This document shows positions 31,455 through 42,440 of a stretch of DNA of 64,000 bases, piece after piece; the first letter of the stretch is position 1; every line of letters starts with the position of its first letter. The notes under the pieces are model-generated. The model was given only the letters and a program-made list of their open reading frames with translations, did not search any database and had not been told where the DNA came from. This DNA is from Diadema setosum (taxonomy: Eukaryota > Echinodermata > Echinoidea > Diadematoida > Diadematidae): positions 34,263,180 through 34,327,179 of the forward strand of contig CM067066.1 in assembly GCA_033980235.1 (NCBI GenBank), given 5' to 3'. A program made the translations under genes and the position numbers.

Positions 31455-33280
31455 CTTGAACTTGGACTTGAACTTGAACTTTATTCTATCTACCCCTTTC
31501 GGTGTATGAGAACATACATTCTGTTTACATGTATATATACATACATACAAGCATAAATACATGAAAATAAAAAAAGGAATATGAGAAAATGTATAATATA
31601 ACAAGCTATCATTTATAACAAGATGGCAAAAAGTATCGGAAAGATGGAACTATATTAAATAATGTAACTATCAATTTGCTTTTTCAACACACTTGCAAAT
31701 CAGTACAGATATAACTTGAATAATGTTAACATAAAAAGTATGTTAAACGACTTGAAAAGAAAAGAAAAAGATATATATGTGAACTTATCTACTAAACTTT
31801 GACATAATGATATGAGCAAACTTGGCAAGTTTTGACAGTAATTTGGCATTTGAAGTATTAAATAAACTATTCATTTTAAAGCATTTTGACGTTTGGCAAA
31901 CTGAGAGGGAATATATTTGCTTCTGTCTAACGTAAAATAAGAACACTCAAAGAAATAGCGAAATTCGTCACAATTTGTTACCCAGGTAACAAAGATTACC
32001 GTATAATCTATTCTGTCTATAGGAATACCTTCATAATTACCTTTGGTACAGGGTAAATAATGATTGCCACATATGAATTTACAGAGATTCATTCCATCTT
32101 TATAATTAAGTTAAGATAAAGCTGTAAAGTAAGGTTGTCTTTAAAAACACTGTAAATTACACATTGGTTATTTGCAAAAATCTCGCTGTGCCAGTCTTGA
32201 ATGCTTGAATGATCATATCATTTTGGCGTAGGTCTAGAGCGGGAATTAGCCATTTAGAATTTATTACCTCCTGCTGTGACCAAATGTTCGCCAACCCACA
32301 GTTGTATAAAATACTACTAATTTTCGTCATCCATTTAGAATGGAAAGAGTAATATAGTTGTTTAAATCATGATGTAAAATGTTAATCAATTGATACAACA
32401 TACATGACAATTTTGTTTCTTTCCCATTTGAAATTCTACACCAAAAATTTATCATTCTACTTTCTACCAGTTTTGATAGTTTATAACGACCAGTCTTACC
32501 ATAAATAATACGACTCGCTGTGGATTTATGAACCCTCTAAATTATCCATAAAAATTTCCTATAAAATGCCTCTATCTGCATTATGTTCTCAAATCCCCAT
32601 ACCTCGCTCCCATACAAAGCAATTGGGACTACTAGTTTTTCAAATAGATCGCAAGCAATAAATTTAAGCAAATTTAATCTCTTCACCTAATTCAGTACGC
32701 TGAACATCGCTCTCTTTGCCTGGCTCACTTGTTTTGAGATTGCTTTTTTAAAGCTGCCATTGTAATTGAAATTTACCCGAAGGTACACGTAATCATCTAC
32801 AATATCTAAAACATTATCTGTAAACTTAAAGGTAGGTTTATTTCGAATTTTACCCCTAGAAAAGACAACAACTTTAGTTTTGCTTGAATTGACAGTAAGG
32901 CGCCATAAATCGCAATATTAAACAGAATAAAGCATCTATGGCTTTTTGGAGGTCAGACGGACTTTCTGCCATTATACAATCGCATCATCAGCACAGAGTA
33001 ATACAAACAATCTCAAATAAATCTCTACATCATCATCACTTAAACACATCCTGATTTTATCAGCTGCAAAACTTAAACTCTTGTAACTGCGGCTCAACTA
33101 AAATTCAAAATCATTTAGATATATTGCAAAAAGAAGAGGGGATAAGTTGTCTCCTTGACGTACACCGATATTACAGTTAAACAGCTCTGACCTTTCATTC
33201 TTAATGTAACACAAGACTTTGCATTGTCATAGAGATTATATACAACTCAAATTATTTTGCAATTTATATTATTAGAAACC
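31455..33280 (-). mobile_element. LINE RT and C-terminal fragment (degenerate), AAGTTC-repeat tail
   Basis: The minus strand, across several frames, encodes NIGVRQGDNLSPLLFAIYLN (RT block, about 33170), LCADDAIV (catalytic motif variant, about 32990) and VNSSKTKVVVFSRGK. It continues with VPIALYGSEVWGFEN, then the C-terminal NLCKFICGNHYLP and CDEFRYFFECSYF (about 31990-32090). Many stops and shifts show it is dead. The 3' end reads ACCGAAAGGGGTAGATAG, AATAAA, then AAGTTC repeats. RT motifs upstream of VVYNLYDNAK are missing at the junction with the G-rich composite at about 33281. Confidence 0.85.
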
Positions 33281-33954
33281 AGCAACGGCGTAAATCCGTA
33301 CTGAGGAGGGGGGGGGGGGGGATGGTCACCATCACCACGATCACAAGCCCAATAACCGGACTGGCGCAGCCTGGGGGGGGGGGGAGCTTTGTGCCCCCTC
33401 CCCCCCCCCCCCCCACACACACACACTATACAGGGATCGGATGTCCCACTCTTTTGCAGAAATATAAAGTGGGAGGAGAATGGCAGCAAAAATATGAAGA
33501 CTTTTTGTTCTTGTTGCTTTTTTTTTTTGCTTGTCAGATGACTTTCTGCGGAAAATCAGTTTGTTTTTGAAATATCTGTCAGAGGGAGCGGAGCGACCGA
33601 ACGGGGGGAGGGTGTGTATGGGGGGGGGGGGGGGGGGTTATATCCCTCTTCCACTGGAGGAAGATTTTGCATTTTAAGACCAGAAATTCAGCGATCTGGT
33701 GCACACGTTTGGTGAAATTTTTGTGTTTTTTTTTTTCTTAAAAAACCCAATGGAAAATGAAATATTCACAATATATTATTGCTCCGCCTGTGCGACATCA
33801 CTGCGAAGGCCTACTAAATAGTGGGGCCTATCACCGGCGTAGACAGGATTTGATCTCAGGGGGAGCGGTTATGAGATCGTGAGGGAGCGAAGCAAGCAAG
33901 GGGGGGGGGAGGGTATGGTTGGGAGGGTTTCCCCTCCCACGGTGAAATCTTTTT

Positions 33955-36030
33955 ACATTGAAAATTTTGACATTTCACTGTCCAAAAACTGCCGTTTGTA
34001 GCTATATTCTTCGCTTTGGAAACTAAGGGGGGGGGGGGGCACACCGGCGCAACTGCTGTCAATCACTGGCAGCAACATCACGAGAATGACATAGCGATTA
34101 AATGCGAGCGAGAGGAGCGAGCGAGCTTGAAAATTTTGACATAATACTTTTACAGTCTAAAAACTGCCGTTTGTAGATATACTTCTTCGCTTTGGGGTGC
34201 TGCACCGGGCGCCGCACCGGGCGCAACTGCTGTCAATCACTGGCAGCAACATCAGGAGAATGGTGTAGCGATTAAATGCGAGCGAGTTTAAAAATTTTGG
34301 CATTTTACAGTCCAAAAACTGCCGTTTGTGGCTGTCTTTTTTTTTTTTTTTTTTTTTTTTTGCTTTGGAAATTAAGGGGGGCGCACCGGGTGCAACTGCT
34401 GGCAATTACTGGCAGCAACATCAGGAGAATGGCATAACAATTGAATGCGAGCGAGTGAAGCAAGCGAGCTTGAAAATCTTGACATTTTACAGTCCAAAAA
34501 CTGCCGTTTTTGGCTGTATTTTTTCGCTTTGAAAATTAAGGGGGCGCACCGGGCGCAACTGCTGGCAGTTACTGGCAGCAACATCAGGGGAATGGCATAA
34601 CGATTAAATGCGAGCGAGCGAAGCGAGTGAGCTTGAAAATTTTGATATTTTACAGTCCCAAAACTGTCGTTTGTAGCTATATTCTTCGCTTTGGAAATTA
34701 AGGGGGCGCACCGGGCACAACTGCTGGCAATTACTGGCAGCATGCAACATCAGCAGAATGGCATAACGATTGAATGCGAGCAAGCGAAGCGAGCTAGTTT
34801 GAAAATTTTGACATTTTACAGTCCCCAAAGTGCCGTTCGTGGCTGTATTTTTTCGCTTTGAAAATTAAGGGGGGGGGGGGGGGGCACACCGGGCCAACTG
34901 CCAGCAATTACTGGCATCAACATCAGGGGAATGGCATAACGATTAAATGCGAGCGAGCGAAGCGAGTGAGCTTGAAAATTTTGACTTTTTACAGTCCCAA
35001 AACTGTCGTTTGTAGCTATATTTTTCGCTTTGGAAATTAAGGGGGGGGGGGGGGGGGGGGCGTACCGGGCACAAGTGCTGGCAATTACTGGCAGTATGCA
35101 ACATCAGGAGAATGGCATGACGATTGAATGCGAGCAAGCGAAGCGAGCGAGTTTGAAAATTTTGACATTTTACAGTCCCCAAAGTGCCGTTTGTGGCTGT
35201 ATTTTTTCGCTTTGGAAATTAAGGGGGGGGGGGGGGGGGCACGCCGGGCCAACTGCCGGCAATTATTGGCAGCAACATCAGGAGAATGGCATAGCGATTA
35301 AATGCGAGCGAGCGAGGCGAGTGAGCTTGAAAATTTTGATATTTTACAGTCCCCAAAAACTGTCCTTTGTGGCTGTATTATTTCGCTTTGCAAATCAAGG
35401 GGGGCGCACCAGGTGAAAACTACTGGCTGTTACTGGCTGCAACATCAGGAGAATGGCATAATGATTAAATGCGAGTGAGCTTGAAAACTTTGACATTTTA
35501 CAGTCCCCAAAACTGTCGTTTGTGGCTGTATTTTTTCGCTTTGGAAATTAAGGAGGCGCACCGGGCGAAAACTACTGGCAATTATTAGCAGCAACATCAG
35601 GAGAATGGCATGATTAAATGCGAGCGAGCGAAGCGAGCGAGCTTCAAAATTTTGACATTTTACAGTCGAAAAACTGCCGTTTGTAGCTATATTTTTCGCT
35701 TGGGAAATTAAGGGGGGCGCATCGGGTGAAAACTGCTGGCAATTACTGGCTGAACATCAGGAGAATGGTATAATGATTAAATGCGAGCGAGCAAAGCGAG
35801 CGAGCTTCAAAATTTTGACATTTTACAGTCCAAAAACTGTCGTTTGTAGCTATATATTTCGCTTTGGAAATTAAGGGGGCGCACCGGGCACAACTGCTGT
35901 TTGTCACTGGCAGCAACATCAGGAGAATGGCATAGCGATTAAATGCGAGCGAGCGGAGCGAGCGAGCTTTAAAATTTTGACATTTTACACTCCAAAAACT
36001 GCCGTTTGTGGCTATATTTTTCGCTTTTGT
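33955..36030 (+). repeat. 13-unit minisatellite with G runs and GCGAGCGAAGCGAGC
   Basis: Units of about 150-180 bp repeat: AAAATTTTGACATTTTACAG, TCCAAAAACTGCCGTTTG, TTCGCTTTGGAAATTAAG, a G run of about 5 to 20, CACCGGGCGCAACTGCTGG, CAGCAACATCAGGAGAATGG, then AAATGCGAGCGAGCGAAGCG. GYCGTTTGT-type blocks mark the copies near 33990, 34166, 34320, 34503, 34668, 34834, 35006, 35188, 35360, 35516, 35678, 35841 and 36001. G-run length varies from copy to copy. Confidence 0.92.
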
Positions 36031-36376
36031 TTGTCCCACTTTTATGGGGGAACCATTCCCCGCCCCCCCCCCCCCCATCGACGCCTCTGCATATGAGGGT
36101 GCTTTTGTTAAGTGAAAGATCTGCTGCACACTCTTTGATAAATTACAGAAATATACGTCAATCTCAAAAGTGTACAAAGTCTATCGAAAGGGATCCTGTA
36201 TAGCGGAGCTTTTGCATGTTTAAGATTGCAATACAACTATCTGGTGCATAGTTCTGGCGATATTTGGACAATTTTCCATTAAGAAGGTTCGAGATTTGTC
36301 CTCATCTCGGGAATTGCTTGGGGGATTAATGGTTTGTCTGCCTAAACACTTTCGTAGGGGCGGGCAGATGCCCCTT

Positions 36377-36416
<40 letters not shown>

Positions 36417-36687
36417 AGATAGATTCGACGCCCCTGATCTTCCCTGGGTATGCCCATAGATGTATCCTGACTGAGTCACCAGTCACTGTCGTTTGTCAGG
36501 AATGATTCAGGAAATGGAGGGGGTTCAATTATGGCGATATAGTTTTTTTTTTTTTATTGTTTGTTTGTTTGTTTTCGTACATATTTTGCAGATGGTCCCA
36601 AGTTACTCGCGTCATAGCATGTTTACATGTAGGCCTATACTATGTGACGTTGTCAACGTCTGAGCCATACCTTACATTGTACAGTAT

Positions 36688-36764
36688 CGTCGGCCTCATG
36701 CCAAAAGGGCACTAATAGTGTACAAAGTCTATGGTGTTAAGGCCCTTTTGGCATAAGGCCGACG
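36688..36764. repeat. 23-bp-arm hairpin
   Basis: CGTCGGCCTCATGCCAAAAG and its near-perfect inverted partner GCCCTTTTGGCATAAGGCC surround a loop of about 31 bp. It lies inside the G-rich composite. Confidence 0.85.
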
Positions 36765-37063
36765 GTTATGTCGATGTTACTTTCTTCGCGAGCGAGCGAA
36801 GCGAGCGAGCTCTTGAGAAAATTATGTATACATTTTCCTACAAGATAGAATACTGTTCAGCTCTGTTACCTGTCTGAAGGCCGGCGTACAAACGTCACGC
36901 AATATGCCAAAATTGATACAATCACATTTCTGCTTCCTCCATTTTTTTTTTCATAATTCAGGGGGGGGGGGGGATGATTGTACAGGCCATCCCCCCTCCT
37001 CCATTTCAGGGGGGGATATATCCCCCCCATCCCCCCCCCCCCCCGGGATTTACGCCCATGGCT

Positions 37064-38895
37064 TAGACCATAGAGAAGCTGTTATCATTTTTGTTTACAA
37101 TTTCCAGTTTTTTTCTCTTGGTTGTCACTTTTCAAATTTGTTATCCGTTCGTGTAATTCTTTATAATAAGTTCTGCATGTCTTTTCATGAAAGATTTGTA
37201 TTTTTTAGCTTCTACTCTTAATTTATTAGCAGCATCCATAGTCTTAATTTTAGCAAGTTTATTTTTCAGCCGCATATATTCTAACCTTCACACTCCTTAG
37301 AAAACCATGCTTATTGTCTGTCTGCCTGTGGTTAGTTGCCTTAGTATGAAAACTACTTTGTTGACGTTTCACTAACCCAATATGTGTTGCTGGGTCCATG
37401 AAAATATCACACACATTTTGGTAAATATTATATATAACAACGTGATCGACTATGCCTAAATTATCTGCATCATCAATCACCATGAGTACCATATCAACCT
37501 TGGCTTCAGTAAAATTGTGGCAGTATTCATCCTTCTTACAACCAGACAACTGTCCCATGATACTCTTGTCTGAATAGTACCACTAGTAGGCACATGTAAA
37601 TGATTGCCTCCAATTGAATCATCAGAATAGGGAGACTCCCTTTGGTAAACATCACATTTATCATCAGTGAACTCTAAAACCACACCCAATAAAGTATGAA
37701 CATCAGAAAGACAAGGGTCAAAGTCACACACCTTAAAATCATTGACATCTGGCATCAACATTGAAGAAACAATAACATAATCAATAACGCTTGAACCATT
37801 ATTTTTCAAGCAAGTAAATTCACCTTTTCCTTTATCACTACCAAATTTCCCGTTCACATTTTTTATATCCAACCCTTAAAGGTAGGGGATACCTTTTACA
37901 GACCTCCCAAAGTGCAGCAAAACATTAAATATGAACCTCAGGGGACTTGTTTAGGCCACTGCTGAGAAATTTGGAAGTCAACAGTTATCTATAATGCACA
38001 AAACTCAACTACTCAGTAGTTCTGTGTGTCAGCCACACTTAAGCCTTTTTGTTGCAGTCTTCTGTATTTTTTTTTAATCTATAAACACAAATCTAAAAGT
38101 ATAAGAGCTGATGTAATAACATATAGGGTGTGTGGCAAGAATGTATACAGAAATGTTTGTAAGTTTTGATGAACTTTCTTCACAAAATATACATGATGGA
38201 CACACATGCAGTGCATGGGTCTGCAAAGGTAGCCTAGTAATGTATTGGAATTTACGGTGAGCCCCGAAAAAAATTCAATTCAAAATCTAACGGTCAATAA
38301 AAATGTAGTAAATGTCACCTTCCACTTTCAATACTTTATGGGAGTTTCTAAAATGATACTCTCTTCAACATACCACTGTATTTATACAACTCTTCATTTG
38401 AGACATGCAAATGGGATTCCTACCTTTAAGCATTTCTATTAGTTTTCTTCCATTATTGTTGACATAAGTATCACTACTGAATCTACGTTAGTTTCAATGC
38501 CAAGTTGATCAAGGTTCTCCTTTGCAACATAAAATTCTGAGCCAATCGTATCAAAACCAACATCAGCTGAAATAATATCATCAAAAGAAAGACAGTCGCT
38601 TAAAACTATCATCTAAAGAAAGAAAGTCGCTTAAAAGACCAGTGCGAGAGTTAAAATCACCAACTGACCAAGTAAGCAGATGGGAGAATCATACTTACAA
38701 ATTATATCAACAATATCTTCAGATAGAGTTTCATAAACCTCATTATCATGGAACCGAGAACCTTCTGGGGGAATTTAAACAACACCCATTACGAGCTCCA
38801 CACCACAAACATCCCTGCCAAATGTAAACCATGTAAAACAGATTCAGAAGATAATCTTCTACAATATGAATACAATTTGCAAAATGATCACGTAG
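37064..38895 (-). mobile_element. LINE endonuclease domain and linker (broken), split by a MITE
   Basis: Minus-strand reading from 38850 gives EEP endonuclease blocks: GVV then IPPEGSRFHDNE (about 38770, with one stop), ICLLG then DFNSRTG (about 38660, frame change). The MITE at 37876-38429 intervenes, followed by VNGKFGSDKGKGEFTC, SVIDYVIVSS and DPCLSDVHTLLG (37870-37690). A linker ends KKYKSFMKRHAEL at about 37150. The catalytic-type Glu, Asp-Phe-Asn and Ser-Asp-Val-His positions are visible, but stops and shifts make it inactive. Its style and strand match the RT fragment at 31455-33280, so both may come from one insertion. Confidence 0.82.
37876..38429. mobile_element. TTAA-flanked MITE inside the LINE endonuclease
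   Basis: The termini TTAA|AGGTAGGGGATACC and GGGATTCCTACCT|TTAA form imperfect inverted repeats, with TTAA on both sides. Endonuclease coding resumes on each side, so the pre-insertion site was a single TTAA in the LINE. The 546-bp interior encodes nothing recognisable. Confidence 0.85.
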
Positions 38896-38901
38896 GTTGA
38901 C

Positions 38902-39007
38902 TAGCCTTTTGACAAGGCCTCATGGCTAAGGTTTATGTCCGACAAATTAGGGCAGTTGAAATTAGACTAATCACAAGCCCCCGGGTTTTCGCGTTCACCC
39001 TGTATGC

Positions 39008-39042
<35 letters not shown>

Positions 39043-39452
39043 TATGACGGCACAGCAGATTGGAGCATGGCGCGTATTAAACCTATGGGAAACACGTTGG
39101 GTTACGGTTAGGGTTTAGGGTTACGGTTAGGGTTAGGGTTACAGTTAGGGATGGGTTAGGGTTAGGGTTGGGTTAGGGCTTGAGGGTTAGGGTTGGGGTT
39201 AGGGTTAGGGTTAGGGTTAGGGTTAGGGTTAGGGTTAGGGTTAGGGTTAGGGTCCCCAATCTGTGCCGTCTAAAAAAAAGAACACGGCGTACAACCTGGT
39301 CTCGTCTAAGTCGTCACGCGGCGTGGAAATATAGCCTAAGACGCGAGGCCTTATCAAAAGGCTAGAAACCGAGTGGCGCAGCTCGTTCTCGCGTTCACCC
39401 GTTTTCACGCAGTTAGTCTCTTTCACAGCCACGAGGCCTTGCCAAAAGGCTA
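38902..39452. mobile_element. Inverted-repeat element carrying telomere-like DNA
   Basis: Left TAGCCTTTTGACAAGGCCTC (to about 38927) and right GAGGCCTTGCCAAAAGGCTA (39433-39452) belong to 26-bp inverted termini with two mismatches. An extra inverted copy sits at about 39344-39364. CTCGCGTTCACCC or GCGTTCACCC occurs near both ends in the same orientation. The interior holds a T run (39009-39041) and a TTAGGG array. No coding sequence is evident. Confidence 0.7.
39096..39253 (+). repeat. Interstitial telomeric repeat (TTAGGG)n
   Basis: Imperfect TTAGGG, TTACGG and TTGGGG units lead into about nine uninterrupted TTAGGG copies at 39199-39252. It is flanked by ordinary sequence on both sides, so it is not a chromosome end. 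Confidence 0.95.
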
Positions 39453-39459
39453 ACTGACA

Positions 39460-39850
39460 ATGGGGTCTGTGCTTCACCCATCAAAAAATTCACTCTCTTC
39501 CCAACACCATGGACAGACCAGGGAGGTGATTACCTCCCTGGACAGACACACACACGGACGCATTTACATCGCATCATATCACATTGCATCACATTACATC
39601 ACACTATTTCACATTGGAACAAGAACTGATAGAATTCCATTGTGAACGTGTGTGGGGTACGTTATCTATTACTAGAGATAATATTACGTTTTTAAACGCG
39701 TTTAAAAGGTTGATTTCTAGCGTGTTATGATTTGAAATATCACTGTCGGGGTGTCGCCGCGTTTAAAGCTGTGTAAGATATGTCGAGGTTTGACTATAAA
39801 ATCGTTTCTTCTTTTCTTTTATTGTTCTTAAGTAACTGATTATATTTTTC
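39460..39850. other. Spacer with short hairpin and CATCACATT repeats
   Basis: CAGGGAGGTGATTACCTCCC at 39520 forms a small hairpin. CATCACATTA-type 10-bp repeats follow at about 39570-39615. Otherwise nothing recognised. Confidence 0.6.
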
Positions 39851-39851
39851 T

Positions 39852-41138
39852 CCCTTTTACACTTTCACGGATTACTTCACGGATGACTATGGATCGTCAT
39901 CCGTTGTGTTCCGGCATGCAAAATATCGATTTTCCTCTCACAATGCCGGTGTGAATACGTTCCCGACTGGGTGTCTACACGGAGAAGTACGGATTCTACA
40001 CGGACATGTACGGTGCCTACACGGACACACAAGGAACGACCGCGGACCACCACAGCGGAAATGATACGGAGCTAACACGGATATCAAGGAAGAGCACGGA
40101 TGCAACTAGGTCCCTTCTCGGTCTTTACACGGATATATCTAAAATGTTGAAAGATGACGTTTACTTTTGCTTTTGATACTGTGTCTTTATCATTCTCGGG
40201 CAACATGCCGCTATAGAGCTAATAACAAGGACACCAGAAAATCTACAGCAGCCTACGTACGCCTCGGCTTGTCGACAAGCAAAGTTTCATTGTGCGGGAA
40301 CATCATGACATAAACAAAGCAACAACAACAACAACAAAAAAAGAATCAAAACACATCCCAAAACAAACAAAAAACACAACAATATCAAGGAAAACTGTGT
40401 GGGTCACTGAAGCTTCTAGCTCAGATGACAATTATACGAAGAGAATATGAAGAGTTATTGGCTGTACTGATGGAGTAAGATGTGAGCAAATTTCATGGAC
40501 TTTATGAGCTTGTATTGGCAAAATACACGAATTTTTCATACCGGATGGAGCCGATGCTAATACTGACTTCCCAATGTCTTCACGGATTGTCCCGGAATGT
40601 GTACGGAGGCAACACGGAATAGCCGGTGCCTACAAGCAAGGAATACGGAGGCAAGAGTAGACGGCGCCAACAAGGAAGAGTTCGTATTGATTTTCATCCG
40701 TGATGTCCGGGATCAAAAATTAAGCAAGCTTAATTTCTTTCTGCGGACATGCCGGATGATCAAGGATAATGCCGGATGACTTAAAGTGTATCTTTGGCCA
40801 ACAAATTATTTTGGATTAGAATTGTGTCTGGGAGATTCAGGAACCGCTGTGGTTCCGTAACCCACTGCAAACAATAGGGTTTGCTGTAGTCTTGCCTCCC
40901 AGACCAATTGTGTTTAGAAACTTTCAGAAGCATTATTTCACTAATTAATGACCCATTTTCTCTGAAAGTTGGTGCAATGGACTACTGAAATGTGTCTCTT
41001 TCACATATCAAAAATAATTTTTTTGGGGCAAAGATACACTTTAACGGAGTGGACACGGTCATGTCGGAAACAGTACGGATGATCCCGGATCGAAGATCCG
41101 TGGTCATCCGCGATGCGATCCTTGAAAGTGTAAAAGGG
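39852..41138. mobile_element. CACGGA-rich inverted-repeat element
   Basis: The termini CCCTTTTACACTTTCA (39852) and its inverted copy TGAAAGTGTAAAAGG (41123-41137) mark a 1.29-kb element. ACGGAT, CACGGA and CCGGATGA motifs and their complements recur dozens of times in the two subterminal halves. Examples are GGATGACTATGGATCGTCATCC (split as two arms) at 39882 and GATCCGTGGTCATCC near 41095. No transposase is encoded. A TTAA MITE is nested at 40781-41044. Confidence 0.78.
40781..41044. mobile_element. Nested TTAA MITE with AGTGTATCTTTG termini
   Basis: TTAA|AGTGTATCTTTGGCC at the left and GGGCAAAGATACACT|TTAA at the right are inverted repeats, with AAATTATTTT and AAAATAATTT just inside. Its 256-bp body also holds the pair GGTCTGGGAGGCAAG/CTGGGAGATTC in inverted form. 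Confidence 0.88.
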
Positions 41139-41314
41139 GCTTTAGTGTGTGATTTGACACAGTGTGATCTATTTTTTGTTCTTAAATCTTGATGATATCA
41201 TATTATTTATGTGTTGTGACTGCGAAAGATTTAATCGTTTTTACTGTGTGTTTATACTCGTGTTTCTTCCCTACCCCCGAAGGGGCCGTTTCAAGAAATA
41301 AAACTAATTTTCAT
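41139..41314 (+). mobile_element. LINE 3' UTR end, plus strand
   Basis: Ends CTTCCCTACCCCCGAAGGGG, CCGTTTCAAGAAATAAAACT and then an ATTGTT-repeat tail. The same end occurs on the opposite strand at 41610-41680, so this is the 3' end of one LINE family. Confidence 0.7.
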
Positions 41315-41452
41315 TGACATTGTCATTGTTATTGTTATTGTTATTGTTATTGTTATTGGTATTGTTGTTGTTATTGTTATTGTTGTTGTTATTGTTATTG
41401 TTATTGTTATTGTTATTTTTTGTCATTGTTATTGTCATTGTCATTGTCAGAG
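41315..41452 (+). repeat. (ATTGTT)n tail microsatellite
   Basis: ATTGTT and ATTGTC units directly follow the AATAAA of the LINE end. The leucine-rich translation is not a gene. Confidence 0.92.
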
Positions 41453-41609
41453 TCCTCCATATAGTAATAGAGTTCAACCGCGTTGCTGTTACTACGTTCG
41501 TTGGGAAACAAACAATAGATGGCAGCAGACTAGTCGGAACGGCGGATGAGTTCTCGACGCAGCTGTTTTAATAGCCACGTGCGTATTACTGGCACATATG
41601 GATTGAGTT

Positions 41610-42440
41610 TTCGTGATACAGTGATACAGTGATTTTTATTTCTTGAACGGCCCCTTCAGGGGCATGGAAGAAAACAAATTTGTATCAACAATCAAAACTT
41701 TACAACAAATATGAAAATACATAAAAAGAAGGAAAAAATATAAAATTATACATATATTTAAGCTCTAACAACAAGCAAAAATAAAGGCAAGAATTGAATA
41801 AAATGAAATATACGGACTAATAACAAAAAAATACTCTTAAAAAAGAGGTCTTATCTACCATGTAATGTACATAATTTTACATGACAAAAAAAAATTGAAC
41901 TTTGACATGATAATTCTACAAAATCTTGAAAGATTCTTTAGTTGCTTGATATTCACATTAAATGATTGATATAACTCAACGGTATTAGGACTGCGGTAAT
42001 AGTAATGCTTAACATACTTCATACGCTCGTCAATGAAAACGGGCATACCAAAACATAGTGAAATTCGTCAACCTGTACTTCATGGCTACACAACGAACAT
42101 ATTTCAAGAAGTAGATCAGATGAATAACGACATTTGACAGCTGGCAGATTATAATTACCACATCTAAAGTTTCATAAAGATATCCTGTCCCCAACTTCAA
42201 ATCTAACAGATATTTTTCTAAACCGATTTCCTGTGTAAAAATTCTGTAATTTAAACATAAACGATTTCTTTCAACTTCCTCATTCCAGTTTTGATAATCT
42301 GCATCATGTAATCTACGGTCCATTGACGACTTAATTCAAATTTAAAGAAATGCCTTCATCCCACAGGTTTGACATTTCACTGTTATCTAAAATACTTATG
42401 CTGCGGATATTCTTTCTTGGACGAGCACGAGCTTTTAAAT
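41610..42440 (-). mobile_element. LINE 3' fragment, minus strand, same family
   Basis: The minus strand encodes, with frame changes, LCLNYRIFTQ, RFEVGDRISL, NFRCGNYNLP, EICSLCSHEV and DEFHYV, then RSPNTVELYQSFNVNIKQLK. This Cys/His-containing C-terminus is related to the one at 31990-32090. The 3' UTR ends CATGCCCCTGAAGGGGCCGT, AAGAAATAAA, then CTGTATCA repeats at about 41615. It lies tail to tail with the plus-strand copy. Confidence 0.82.

Larger units (their letters stand above)
33281..37063. mobile_element. G-rich composite element with inverted GGCGTAAATCC ends
   Basis: The left end is CGGCGTAAATCCGTACTG and the right end CGGGATTTACGCCCATGGC, which share the inverted block GGCGTAAATCC. 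Both are followed inward by long G runs (C on the right). Similar ends occur inside: GGCGTAGACAGGATT at about 33837, ATCGACGCC at 36078, ATTCGACGCCCC at about 36425. This suggests nested or tandem copies of one family. LINE fragments of the same strand and type flank both sides. No protein is recognised. The superfamily is unknown to me. Confidence 0.6.

Noticed and set aside
33247..36505. Several open frames of 60-144 codons rich in Gly or Pro
   Set aside because: They run through G or C homopolymers and tandem units; similar frames on both strands follow the repeat, with no domain recognised.
39096..39253. Chromosome end or head-to-head telomere fusion
   Set aside because: Only one orientation of TTAGGG, short, and embedded between other elements.
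41314..41571. Leucine-rich open frame of 85 codons
   Set aside because: Mostly an ATTGTT tail repeat following a LINE end.
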